From JAFCUW01 sp049897565 (GTDB taxonomy: Bacteria > Pseudomonadota > Gammaproteobacteria > Burkholderiales > Burkholderiaceae_D): a stretch of 64,000 nt of DNA. This document shows positions 28,801 to 36,097 of the stretch, piece after piece. Position 1 is the stretch's first letter, and each line of letters opens with the position of its first letter. The notes beneath the pieces were generated by a model. It made no database searches, was not told the DNA's origin, and saw nothing but the letters and a program-made list of their open reading frames with translations. Location: positions 186,001 to 250,000 of the forward strand of contig NZ_JAFCWM010000003.1 in assembly GCF_049897565.1 (NCBI RefSeq), read 5' to 3'. The position numbers and the translations under genes were made by a program.

Positions 28801-29384
28801 TGGACAACCAGCGCGAGCAGTCGCTGGTGATGAACGAGGACCAGCGCTACATCCATTACCGCAAGGGCAGCCTGGCGATGTACCTGCTGCAGGACCTGGT
28901 CGGCGCCGACAAGATCAACGGCGTGCTGCACGAGCTGCTGGTGCGCAACGCCTTCCACGGCGCGCCGTATCCGAACGTGACGATGCTGACCACGGCGTTG
29001 CGCGCCGTCACCCCGCCCGAGCTTGCTTACCTGATCGACGACCTGTTCGAATCGGTGGTGCTGTACGAGAACCGCGCCACCCTGGCGACGGCGAAGAAGC
29101 GCGCCGACGGCCGCTACGACGTGACCTTGACCGCCACCGCCGGCAAGGTCCGGGTCGGCGCCGCCGGCGACGAGAAAGATGCCGCGCTGAAGGACATGGT
29201 CGAATTCGGCGTCGACGACAAGGACGGCAATCCCTTGCTGCGCGAGCGCCGCCTGGTCGAGGGCAAGCACTTGACGGTGACGATGGTGGTCGCTGGACGG
29301 CCTGCCAGGGCCGGCATCGACCCCGATAATAAATTAATTGATCGGAAGCCCACAGACAACCTGATTGACGTGGAAATGCGTTAG
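25815..29384 (+). CDS. ABC transporter permease/M1 family aminopeptidase fusion
   Basis: 1189 residues. About residues 15-270 and 310-585 are two sets of hydrophobic helices of the ABC-2 type (for example LTVAFLGCLGVIVVAAMMG and IYFVVIALAGVLALFAGSLS). After a last membrane segment (LATFVLGLAIFGGAGGVL) the protein continues as a periplasmic M1-like domain whose zinc site HEVAHQWWGH (about residue 935) is followed 19 residues later by the Glu of LSETLAEY. The fused permease/peptidase type is known in databases, but its substrate is not. Confidence 0.9.
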   Translation: MLAIALFEARQRLKLLSTWIYFAMFLALAMLWMAAAGGAFKDANVSFGSKVFINAPRSIELTVAFLGCLGVIVVAAMMGRSVQQDFEYDMHHFFFSAPIRKYQYVFGRFLGAYLTLAVVFSSIVLGAWLGIYIPGVEPDRLGPTVASMYLRPYLFTLLPNLFIFGALFFVLAALTRRMLPVYVASVVMMIGYIVAPQLARDLDYKTLAALMDPFGTTALIRMTEYWTTAERNTRAIEFDSVYLINRLVWSGFALAVLLLGYWRFHFVGTLDSRAANRPEGETAQVLSSTAVSTREPPDFAGRSMALLLLRSIWLNLRESLKNIYFVVIALAGVLALFAGSLSLGSLYGTNTYPVTYQVLELIGETYPLFMLIVTTFYAGELIWREREARVAQMLDAMPVPGWLPLVAKTLSLIALQAVMLLLAMVCGMLIQMFKGYFALEPGLYLQTLFLIKLPQYALVAVLAIALQVLINQKFLAYFAMGLYFIATVMAGTLGFDHPMIVYGESPSFLYSAMNGWGHYLPRERWFMLYWSGAALMLMALAHLFWPRGYNAELGSRLQLARHNLSVPALATFVLGLAIFGGAGGVLYYNLHVANDYQTLSQKDKARAEYEKRYKRFAALAQPRVTDVSLQVDIVPERRSLRVKGVYQLENRSAVPIVEIFLHQRPESTVKLNMGSDARLLLADKTRGFYAYRLQSALQPGQRMALAFDVAQEPNGILGIGMDTPVLANGTFFNNDALPRIGYQASIELRDPRDRKRQGLKPRKNLPAAADPAGAANNYVASDADWINFDAVVSTSPDQIAIAPGTLEKEWIDKGRRYFHYKMDQPILNFYAFQSARYEVRHERWQDVTIDVYYHPGHDFNLDRIVGGVRAALDYGASNFSPYQHKVLRIVEFPRYGQFAQSFPNTIPFSESVGFIARVDDNNPKDIDYPFYVTAHEVAHQWWGHQLVGANTRGSTVLSETLAEYTALMVMKKAVGPAKMRRFLRYNLDQYLRGRAMDNQREQSLVMNEDQRYIHYRKGSLAMYLLQDLVGADKINGVLHELLVRNAFHGAPYPNVTMLTTALRAVTPPELAYLIDDLFESVVLYENRATLATAKKRADGRYDVTLTATAGKVRVGAAGDEKDAALKDMVEFGVDDKDGNPLLRERRLVEGKHLTVTMVVAGRPARAGIDPDNKLIDRKPTDNLIDVEMR

Positions 29385-29429
29385 ACTTAGGAAAGAAGTA
29401 AAAAACAAAAAATACTCAGGGAGTTAGCC

Positions 29430-29642
29430 ATGTCCACAGTTGTTGCCGAAATTGCCGGCAAAATTCAGCTTTTGAGCAGTGCGGAGAAGAACGACCTGCT
29501 GCGCTTACTGCTGCTTGACATCGAGGGTGCGGACGATGCGGACGCCGACGAAGCCTGGCGCAACGAGATCGTGCACCGGGTCAAGGCCATTCGCAACGGC
29601 GAAGCCGCGATCCGCGCGCTGCAGGAAGAATGGCAAGAGTAA
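29430..29642 (+). CDS. Addiction-module component-like small protein
   Basis: 70 residues, acidic. The pattern LSSAEKNDLLRLLLLDIE followed by DEAWRNEIVHRVKAIRNGEA resembles the TIGR02574-type putative addiction module (antitoxin-like) family, in which W..EI..R...I..GE is conserved. GGGAG precedes the ATG. No ParE/RelE toxin gene follows; a terminator does. Either an orphan antitoxin or a look-alike; the assignment is by pattern only. Confidence 0.5.
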   Translation: MSTVVAEIAGKIQLLSSAEKNDLLRLLLLDIEGADDADADEAWRNEIVHRVKAIRNGEAAIRALQEEWQE

Positions 29643-29677
29643 GAGCTTAACGGCGCCACCATTGCGCCGGTAACATA

Positions 29678-29714
29678 AAAAAACCGCGTCCTGCAAAGGC
29701 ACGCGGTTTTTTTT
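29678..29714. terminator. Bidirectional Rho-independent terminator
   Basis: An A-run, ACCGCGT stem arm, 11-base loop, ACGCGGT arm and T8 run. It lies between the small antitoxin-like gene (plus) and topB (minus), and the A and T tracts allow termination on both strands. Confidence 0.8.
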
Positions 29715-29801
29715 ATTGCGATAAGCACAAGCAACCTTGTTCGACGAAATGCAATCCCCGCTTGCGCGCGGATGACATGCCGAAGGGTCGCTGGTCGGCG
29801 G

Positions 29802-32471
29802 TTACTTCTTGGCGGCGACGGCGCGCTTGGCCGGCGCCTTCTTCGCTGCAGGTTTCTTCGCCGCAGCTTTCGCGGCGGGCGCCTTCTTGGCCGCCGCTTT
29901 CTTCGCCGCCGGCTTGACCACGCCAGTCTGTTCCGCGTCTTCCGCCGCGTCCGGCACAGCCGCGGCTTTGCCTTTCGCAGGCGCCTTGGCTTTGCGCGGC
30001 TCAAATTCGAAGCTGATCTTGCCGTCCTTGCCCTTCACCAGGAAGGCCTTGAACGGACGGCGCGTACGCTGCGACACGAAGCCAGGCAGCAAGTCGGTCT
30101 TGCCCTCGTTGAGCAACTTGGCCATCTGCTCCGGCAAGATTTCCTGCTGCAAGATGATGCGGCCACTGCGGAAGTCGCACGTCTTCGGCTTGGCAACGCT
30201 GTGCTCGCACACGTACGCCAGGCCCATTTCGAACACGCCGGCATTGCACTTCGGGCACGGACCTAACGCCGTCTGGCCGGTGAAATCGACGCCCTCGCCG
30301 TTTTCGCCTTCTTCGTCGTTCTGGCCGAAATCGAACTCGAGCTTGAAGTTGTCGATGTCCTCGTCGCGCACGATGCGCAAGATGGCCGCGAACGGCCGCC
30401 CCATCTTCGAGCGGAAGCCCTGCATCGGACCGATCGTGCGGTTCTTCAGCAACTCTTCAACTTCGGCAATTTCGAACTGGCGGCTGCCCGGCGTCTTGCT
30501 CATGTTAAATTCGCACTTGGTGCAGGCGAAACGGCGGTAGTTTTCCTTGACCACGCCGCCGCAATTCGGGCAAGGCGTCGTCAACGTCGTGTAGTCGCCT
30601 GGGATCGTGTCGTTGTTGTATTCCTTGGCGCGCTTGACGATGATCTGCGTCATCTGGGCAATTTCGCGCATGAATTCTTCGCGTGAGATTTTGCCCTTCT
30701 CCATTTGCGACAGCTTGTATTCCCACTCGCCGGTCAGTTCCGGCGCGGTCAGTTCATTGACGCCGAGCCCGCGCAGCAGGGTCATCAGTTGCGCCGCCTT
30801 GGCCGTCGGCATCAGTTCGCGCCCTTCGCGCAGCAGGTAGCGCTCGCCGAGCAGGCCCTCGATGATCGCGGCGCGCGTTGCCGGCGTGCCCAGGCCCTTG
30901 CCGGCCATCGCATCGCGCAGCTCGTCGTCGTCGATCAGCTTGCCGGCGCCTTCCATTGCCGACAGCAGCGTTGCCTCCGTGTAGCGCGCCGGCGGCTTGG
31001 TGACCAGGCCGTTGGCGGTAACTTTTTCGGTCAGCACTTTCTCGCCCTTGGCGACCGGCACCAGGTTGCCGCCGGTGCTGTCGTCCTTGTCGGCGTCGGT
31101 CGACGCTTCCTTGCCGTAGATCGCCAGCCAGCCCGGATTGGTCATGACCTTGCCTTCAGTCTTGAACTGATGGCCCGACACTTCGGTGTAGCGGGTGGTG
31201 ACCTGGAACTCGGCCGGCGGGAAAAACACCGCCATGAAGCGGCGCGTCACCAGGTCGTACAGCTTCTGTTCCGGCTCCGACAGGTTCTTCGGCGCCACGT
31301 TGGTCGGAATGATCGCGAAGTGGTCCGAGATCTTGGTGTTGTCGAAAATGCGCTTGTTCGGCTTGACCCAGCCCTTGTCGCTGATCTGCTTGGCGAACTG
31401 GTGGTAGTTGTTGTTCTCCGCCAGCACGCCCATCGTTTCCTTGACGGTGGCGATGTAGTCTTCCGGCAGGTGGCGCGAATCGGTACGAGGGTACGTCAGC
31501 ACCTTGTGCTTTTCGTACAGCGCCTGGGCCAGGCCGAGCGTGTTCTTGGCCGAAAAGCCAAAGCGGCCGTTCGCCTCGCGCTGCAGGCTGGTCAGGTCGA
31601 ACAGCGCCGGCGCCATCGAGGTCGTCGGCTTGCTTTCTTCGGTGACATTGCCCTGGCGGCCCTTGCAAGCCATCGCGATGGTGTCGGCGGCGACCTTGCT
31701 CCACAGGCGCTCCGGGCGCTTCTCCGGGTCGTTCTCGTCCTTTTTAAACGACTGGTCGAGCCAGCGGCCTTCGTAGATGCCGGCCGCGCAGACGAACTCG
31801 GCGCGCACTTCCCAGTAATCGCGCGAGATGAATTTCTTGATCTTTTCTTCGCGCTCGGCAACGATCGACAAGGTCGGCGTCTGCACGCGGCCGACCGTGG
31901 TCAGGTAGAAGCCACCCTCTTTCGAGTTGAACGCCGTCATCGCGCGGGTGCCGTTGATGCCGATCAGCCAGTCCGCTTCCGAGCGGCAACGCGCGGCATC
32001 GGCCAGCGGCAGCATCTCTTCGTCGCTGCGCAGCTTGGTGAAGCCTTCGCGAATCGCATTCGCCGTCATCGACTGCAGCCACAGCCGCTTGACCGGCTGC
32101 TTGGCCTTGGCGTTTTGCTGGATCAGGCGAAAGATCAGCTCACCCTCGCGCCCGGCATCGCAGGCGTTGATCAGGGCGGAGACGTCCTTGCGCTTGATCA
32201 GTCTGTTCAGCACCTTCAGGCGCGCCTCGGTCTTGGCGATCGGATTGAGTGCGAAGTAAGGCGGAATCATCGGCAGGTGGGCGAAGCTCCATTTGCCGCG
32301 CTTGACGTCGTGCTCTTCCGGCACGGCGATTTCGAGCAGGTGGCCGACCGCCGACGACAGCACGTACTGGTCGGATTCGAAGTACTCATCGTGCTTGGTG
32401 AAGCCGCCCAGCGTCTTGGCGATATCGTTCGCGACAGAGGGCTTCTCGGCGATGATGAGGGTTTTTGTCAT
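29802..32471 (-). CDS. topB: DNA topoisomerase III
   Basis: 889 residues. Type IA topoisomerase. Toprim domain with AEKPSVANDIAKTLGG and the acidic CDAGREGELIF; active-site Tyr in LTYPRTDSRHLPE. Zinc-ribbon remnants follow: CPNCGGVVKENYRRFACTKC and CPKCNAGVFEMG. The last 60 or so residues are a Lys/Ala-rich histone-like tail (repeated KKAPAAKAAAKK), common in Burkholderiales TopB and likely DNA-binding. It lies downstream of smg as usual in this order, but separated by 348 bases containing a repeat. Confidence 0.97.
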   Translation of the reverse strand: MTKTLIIAEKPSVANDIAKTLGGFTKHDEYFESDQYVLSSAVGHLLEIAVPEEHDVKRGKWSFAHLPMIPPYFALNPIAKTEARLKVLNRLIKRKDVSALINACDAGREGELIFRLIQQNAKAKQPVKRLWLQSMTANAIREGFTKLRSDEEMLPLADAARCRSEADWLIGINGTRAMTAFNSKEGGFYLTTVGRVQTPTLSIVAEREEKIKKFISRDYWEVRAEFVCAAGIYEGRWLDQSFKKDENDPEKRPERLWSKVAADTIAMACKGRQGNVTEESKPTTSMAPALFDLTSLQREANGRFGFSAKNTLGLAQALYEKHKVLTYPRTDSRHLPEDYIATVKETMGVLAENNNYHQFAKQISDKGWVKPNKRIFDNTKISDHFAIIPTNVAPKNLSEPEQKLYDLVTRRFMAVFFPPAEFQVTTRYTEVSGHQFKTEGKVMTNPGWLAIYGKEASTDADKDDSTGGNLVPVAKGEKVLTEKVTANGLVTKPPARYTEATLLSAMEGAGKLIDDDELRDAMAGKGLGTPATRAAIIEGLLGERYLLREGRELMPTAKAAQLMTLLRGLGVNELTAPELTGEWEYKLSQMEKGKISREEFMREIAQMTQIIVKRAKEYNNDTIPGDYTTLTTPCPNCGGVVKENYRRFACTKCEFNMSKTPGSRQFEIAEVEELLKNRTIGPMQGFRSKMGRPFAAILRIVRDEDIDNFKLEFDFGQNDEEGENGEGVDFTGQTALGPCPKCNAGVFEMGLAYVCEHSVAKPKTCDFRSGRIILQQEILPEQMAKLLNEGKTDLLPGFVSQRTRRPFKAFLVKGKDGKISFEFEPRKAKAPAKGKAAAVPDAAEDAEQTGVVKPAAKKAAAKKAPAAKAAAKKPAAKKAPAKRAVAAKK

Positions 32472-32651
32472 TTGGTTTTGGCGTACTTATAAAGTGGTTC
32501 GGCAGGCGCATGATACATGGCTTGGCCGAAGGGGATGCAATTGCAATCCTGATATCTATCCGGAAACAATGAAAATGTGCGGCCAATGATAAGCGTGTTG
32601 CGATGAAATTCGCAAGGGGCCTCTGCTTGATTCCCCCACCGACCTAATATC

Positions 32652-32775
32652 CGTCGTTCCCGCGAAGGCGGAATCCATGCTAAGTATGCGGAATAGTTGC
32701 TGGTACGGGGAATGCGGTCTCCGCAGGGGTTCCCGCCTACGCGGGAAGTCGTTTCTGCCAGTGGCAGGAACGACG
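32652..32775. repeat. REP-like element of the GTCGTTCCCGC type in the smg-topB gap
   Basis: Outer arms CGTCGTTCC (32652-32660) and GGAACGACG (32767-32775) are inverted, and inside is a hairpin TTCCCGC-CTAC-GCGGGAA (32730-32747). The left copy TTCCCGCGAAGGCGGAA is degenerate. The element occupies the centre of the 348-base gene-free stretch 32472-32819, in which nothing else was recognised. Confidence 0.6.
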
Positions 32776-32819
32776 TTGATGGTGACGAGTGCTTCGGGGG
32801 GCGCCGTGGCGCGGCAATA

Positions 32820-33284
32820 TTAGTGCAGCAGGCGCGGCGTCTGCTCGTCGTCGGAGCCGAACAGGTCGTCGAACATCAGCGCGTCCGGCTCCTTGCCCTG
32901 GCTCCACAGCAGCATCAGCACGATGATCTTCAGCTTGCCCAGGCTGACGGGCGACTCGCCCAGCGCCAGCGCGCGCTCGATGACGATTTCACGCTGCAGC
33001 GCGCTGAGCACCTTGGCGCTCTCGAGAAAGGAGATGAAGCCGACCGCACCACTGCCGAGGACGTCGAGTTCCTGCGCGACATAAAAACGCGTGCCGGTCG
33101 AGGCCACCACGTCGCCATGCTCGGCGCCGGCCATTTCGGTCAGGTCGGTCAGCCACACCAGTGCCTCGGAAATTTCGACATCGTCAAAACCGACCGCCGA
33201 CAGCTTGCGTGCCAACGCTTCCGGCTCGGGACAGGCGTCCGGACGGTAGTAGGTTTCGTAGAGGTAGACAAGGATATCGAACAT
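32820..33284 (-). CDS. smg: Smg family protein (DUF494)
   Basis: 154 residues. It begins MFDILVYLYETYY, the family hallmark, with the LKIIVLMLLWSQGKEPDAL segment near the C-terminus. The function of Smg is unresolved, but it sits between dprA and topB in many proteobacteria. Here the gene starts normally but the DNA upstream is an insert, so dprA is displaced 2.8 kb away. Confidence 0.93.
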   Translation of the reverse strand: MFDILVYLYETYYRPDACPEPEALARKLSAVGFDDVEISEALVWLTDLTEMAGAEHGDVVASTGTRFYVAQELDVLGSGAVGFISFLESAKVLSALQREIVIERALALGESPVSLGKLKIIVLMLLWSQGKEPDALMFDDLFGSDDEQTPRLLH

Positions 33285-33336
33285 GGCTCTACTCTATCAG
33301 TTAAGTCCGCTGGGGCCAAGTACCGCACATACCGGG

Positions 33337-33441
33337 TCAACGTTTGATGCGGTGAAACAATCCACCCGGCGAACGCTCGACCTCGCCGGCCAGCTTCAGC
33401 TCGATCAAGACAAGGCTGAGTTGCCCGGGCGCGGTGGTGCA
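33337..33441 (-). pseudogene. Remnant of a diverged dprA: last 34 codons and stop
   Basis: The minus strand encodes 34 residues plus TGA that match the C-terminus of the intact DprA at 27 of 34 positions (TAPGQLSLVLIELKLAGEVE against TAPGQLSLVLLELELAGHVE), all substitutions in frame. Homology ends abruptly upstream. It lies 52 bases from the smg start, where the real dprA 3' end is expected. Confidence 0.85.
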
Positions 33442-33537
33442 GGTAGACCTGGATCAACAAATCATGACCGGCCGCAAGGTGAAATATTGACCAAACGATA
33501 ATGTAAGTTGGTCTTTTGACACTTGAAAGGTCTGACC

Positions 33538-33963
33538 GTGAAAACGTCCCGTTCCACATTAATCATGGCCGCGCTGTGCGCCAGCCTCTGCACACCGGCC
33601 CGCGCCGCTCCTCCCACCAAAAGCGTCACGTTGACAGCGCCCCCAGCGCCGGTCGCCATCAACAGTAAGCCGGCGCCCATAGTGACAACTCCCGCCAAGA
33701 AAAGTATGCCTGCGGCGGCGAGGGTGCTGCGTCTGCCAAGCCAGGCGGGCAAGGTCAGCCAGGTGATTCCAACCAGCCTAGTTGCCAAATCCCCAAGCTG
33801 GATCGCCAAGGGGGATAAATACTACAGCCTGTGCTCCCCTAGCCGCCACATGGTCGCCTGCGCGCCGATCGCACCTGTCGCCTTGATGAAGGACATCGAG
33901 GTCGGCGCGCGTCGAGGCCAAAGGGCGAGCCTTTCCTTACCTTCAAGATCACGCCGGGCGTGA
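33538..33963 (+). CDS. Secreted hypothetical protein, 5' part of a frame-disrupted gene
   Basis: 141 residues from GTG 33538, preceded by GAAAGG. It has a signal peptide (KTSRSTLIMAALCASLCTPARA, cleavage before APP), then a Pro/Ala-rich segment. Residues coded by 33716-33763 (RVLRLPSQAGKVSQ) lie in a 48-bp repeat found again at 36039. Near 33900-33920 the coding signal shifts to the next frame, which reads KGEPFLTFKITPGVKVEP and continues into the following ORF, so a one-base loss probably split one gene of about 420 codons. The stop TGA overlaps a GTG, so coupling of two genes is the alternative. Confidence 0.55.
   Translation: MKTSRSTLIMAALCASLCTPARAAPPTKSVTLTAPPAPVAINSKPAPIVTTPAKKSMPAAARVLRLPSQAGKVSQVIPTSLVAKSPSWIAKGDKYYSLCSPSRHMVACAPIAPVALMKDIEVGARRGQRASLSLPSRSRRA
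33716..33763 (+). repeat. 48-bp direct repeat, copy 1
   Basis: Identical to 36039-36086 over all 48 bases (starts CGGCGAGGGTGCTGCGTCTG). This copy lies inside the secreted protein ORF. The pair encloses the putative cassette. Confidence 0.85.
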
Positions 33964-34799
33964 AGGTAGAGCCCAAGCGCATCCGCTACCTTGTCGCCCA
34001 CTTCCTCGCGCGCACGCGAAAGCAGGTGAAACACTTCAACCGAATGGAGGTGTCGTATGCGCCGCGGCCAGGTCAAACCTCGGTGCGCGTTGGCGCCACC
34101 GCCAATCTGGTTGACGCCGGCAGCGGCGGTGGCGGCGGCATCGCTTGCAGCTACGACGACGAAGGCAGCTACGATTGCGTCGGCGGCAGCTACGAGAGCG
34201 GCGGAGGTGACGGTGGCGGTGGGACCGACGATCCGATCCCGGCCACCCCTGCGACCAACGATTGCCAGTTCAACTGCGAATACCCGCCCGGGAACGACAA
34301 TGGCGATGGTGACCCGTGCCTCAACTCCGCCGGCCAAAACATCTGTCAGGTGGTCGTCATCACAGGCCAGCGTCCAGAGCAGCAGGAAGAAACCGAAACA
34401 GTCGGCTGCCGGCCGATCAACGCGCGGACAATTGAATGTAGCGGCCGAGGCGGCCTGCCGGTGATCGGTGGCGAACCGCAGCAGCTACCAGGCCGCACGC
34501 CATGGTTCCCGCAAGCGATGTGCAATATTGCCTCGATCTTCTGTTCGGCGGGGCAAATCCCACAAGAAGACTGGGACAGGGGCAATGACTTCTCCTTGTC
34601 GGGAAAAACGCTTGAACAGATCGCAGAACTGTGCAACAAGCAATACGAGAATGACTTCGACACGTGCAAGGCAATGCGCGGCTCATTCAATGATTCGCGC
34701 AGCTACGACAATTGCTTCCGGAAAGCAGCTGCCCGCAACACTGCCTGCCTCAAAACAGCGCGGGAAGTGACGGACAATGGAGCACATGTCGCACCGTAG
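33960..34799 (+). CDS. Gly- and Cys-rich hypothetical protein, 3' part of the frame-disrupted gene
   Basis: 279 residues if begun at GTG 33960, but the frame is open further upstream. A basic start (KRIRYLVAHFLARTRKQVKH) leads to a Gly/Asp-rich spacer, then a segment ending VVVITGQRPEQQEE, then a C-terminal module with regularly spaced cysteines (CNKQYENDFDTCKAM, YDNCFRKAAARNTACLK). That last pattern resembles the short Cys-patterned C-termini seen after Rhs/polymorphic toxin domains in Burkholderiales; this is similarity by eye, with no catalytic motif. A small gene with a degraded paralogue downstream follows after 60 bases. Confidence 0.5.
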   Translation: MKVEPKRIRYLVAHFLARTRKQVKHFNRMEVSYAPRPGQTSVRVGATANLVDAGSGGGGGIACSYDDEGSYDCVGGSYESGGGDGGGGTDDPIPATPATNDCQFNCEYPPGNDNGDGDPCLNSAGQNICQVVVITGQRPEQQEETETVGCRPINARTIECSGRGGLPVIGGEPQQLPGRTPWFPQAMCNIASIFCSAGQIPQEDWDRGNDFSLSGKTLEQIAELCNKQYENDFDTCKAMRGSFNDSRSYDNCFRKAAARNTACLKTAREVTDNGAHVAP

Positions 34800-34859
34800 C
34801 ACATCCACGAAACACGCCAGCGGCCTCGCTGGCGCCACAGACTAGCACGGAGAGCAACC

Positions 34860-35291
34860 ATGAAAGAACCGAAACTTCATCTCGGATTAAACGTCAACGA
34901 CGGACGCGTTTCACTGACCATGAATCGCAACGACGGCGGCGGCAGGCCCACTTGGGTCAACTGGGACTTGCGCGACGTCGAGTCAGGCGGCTACCTTGCG
35001 TTTTGCCAGCGGATCGGCGACATCGCGCTGCGCATGCTCGCCACTGCCCACCCGGCCGAATTCGCCCAACACCCGCTGCTTGTGCCGCCAGAGAACGCGG
35101 CGGACGACCCCTACAGCGTCGTCACGTCGCTGATCCACCGCTCGCTCAGGCAGAAGACCACCGCCTACGTCGCTGCGATCGACGCTATTTTTATCGGTGA
35201 CGCTGACGAACTGGACAAAACTGACCTGATCGACCACTGGCGCGAGGTGCGCGCCGAACTGATCGCCAGCTACGGACCAAAGCAACTGTAG
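34860..35291 (+). CDS. Hypothetical small protein, immunity-like, with paralogue downstream
   Basis: 143 residues, no signal peptide or membrane segment, so cytoplasmic. GGAG precedes the ATG. It has an N-terminal beta region (LHLGLNVNDGRVSLTMN), then mostly helix (GYLAFCQRIGDIALRMLATA, HPLLVPP, AAIDAIF, DLIDHWREVRAEL). It aligns residue for residue with the broken gene at 35614. No known family was recognised. Its position after a secreted Cys-rich protein and its local duplication are typical of immunity genes, but that is inference. Confidence 0.7.
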   Translation: MKEPKLHLGLNVNDGRVSLTMNRNDGGGRPTWVNWDLRDVESGGYLAFCQRIGDIALRMLATAHPAEFAQHPLLVPPENAADDPYSVVTSLIHRSLRQKTTAYVAAIDAIFIGDADELDKTDLIDHWREVRAELIASYGPKQL

Positions 35292-35395
35292 CACCTACGC
35301 CGACGCACCCTTGGCCTGTGGGTAGTGCATCTACACAGGCCGACGCAAATTTTTGCGGCGCTATAAAGACAAGTCGACAGTAGTCCTGAGGTATC

Positions 35396-35443
35396 GGCGT
35401 ATTGGGGTATTGGCGTATTGGGGTATTGGCGTATTGGGGTATG
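35396..35443. repeat. Three tandem 16-bp units
   Basis: GGCGTATTGGGGTATT repeated three times (last base of the third differs), equivalently six alternating octamers GGCGTATT/GGGGTATT. It lies in the 322-base stretch 35292-35613, which otherwise shows no intact gene. A slippage-prone sequence. Confidence 0.85.
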
Positions 35444-35613
35444 GGGTGCCCGGGCCTGAGGAACGGAACTTGGGGCGGTCAAACCGGGCTGGAGGAAATC
35501 ACCCATCTGGTGTAGATCCTTGTCCGACGATCCGTCAACGAGCAGACCAGCGACTAAGTGCCGGTCCTGGACGCCATCTGCCGGGCATCGTCATTTCACC
35601 ACATGGAGCAGAC

Positions 35614-36032
35614 ATGATACTCGCGCCCAAAATCACCATTTCCCTCGCCGACAGCGAAGACGGCGACCGACATTCCCTGCTAGTGCGACGTGACGACGCC
35701 AAAGTTCAACGCAGCCTGCACCACGATCTCGGTCACGTCGAACGCCAAGGCTTCCATGCGTTGTGCCAAGCAGTCGGCTACAGCGCGATTATACGCTTGC
35801 GCGCGCCCACCCCGATGTGTTCAACAAATACCCGCTGCTGCTGCCACCGCCACTGCCGCATAAGGGGCCGCATGAAGTGGCGGATTTGCTGCTATACCGC
35901 GCAGGCAAAGAAGAAACCGGCGACTACACGCACGCGCTCGACGCCCTGTTTCGGCGCTATCCCGAAGAACTGGCCGGGCTGGCTGACTCTTGGGCGATGC
36001 TGCGCTCAACATTGCCTCCTGCCACGGAGTAG
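35614..36032 (+). pseudogene. Frameshifted paralogue of the 34860-35291 gene
   Basis: The frame from ATG 35614 reads to GFHALCQAVGYSA, then must move one frame at about 35788-35789, after which it reads YTLARAHPDVFNKYPLLLPP to the stop at 36032. Restoring one base gives 139 residues that align with the intact paralogue (GYLAFCQRIGDIALRMLATA, then HPLLVPP), same length and order. One base deletion, so a pseudogene unless it is an assembly error. Confidence 0.75.
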
Positions 36033-36038
36033 TCGCGC

Positions 36039-36086
36039 CGGCGAGGGTGCTGCGTCTGCCAAGCCAGGCGGGCAAGGTCAGCCAGG
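36039..36086 (+). repeat. 48-bp direct repeat, copy 2
   Basis: Perfect copy of 33716-33763, here non-coding. It begins 6 bases after the paralogue stop and abuts the smg start remnant (overlapping it by 3 bases). Confidence 0.85.
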
Positions 36087-36097
36087 ATATCGAACAT
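36084..36097 (-). pseudogene. Remnant of the smg start (14 bases)
   Basis: On the minus strand ATGTTCGATATCCT equals the first 14 bases of smg, placed 14 bases after the intact dprA stop; beyond it the sequence is the 48-bp repeat. The bases on the dprA side (CTCTAC) are also shared with the real smg start region. It marks the second insert boundary. Confidence 0.7.

Noticed and set aside
27021..29270. 749-residue open frame antisense to the ABC/M1 fusion
   Set aside because: Same GC-driven shadow; no recognisable motifs and it covers a well-supported gene.
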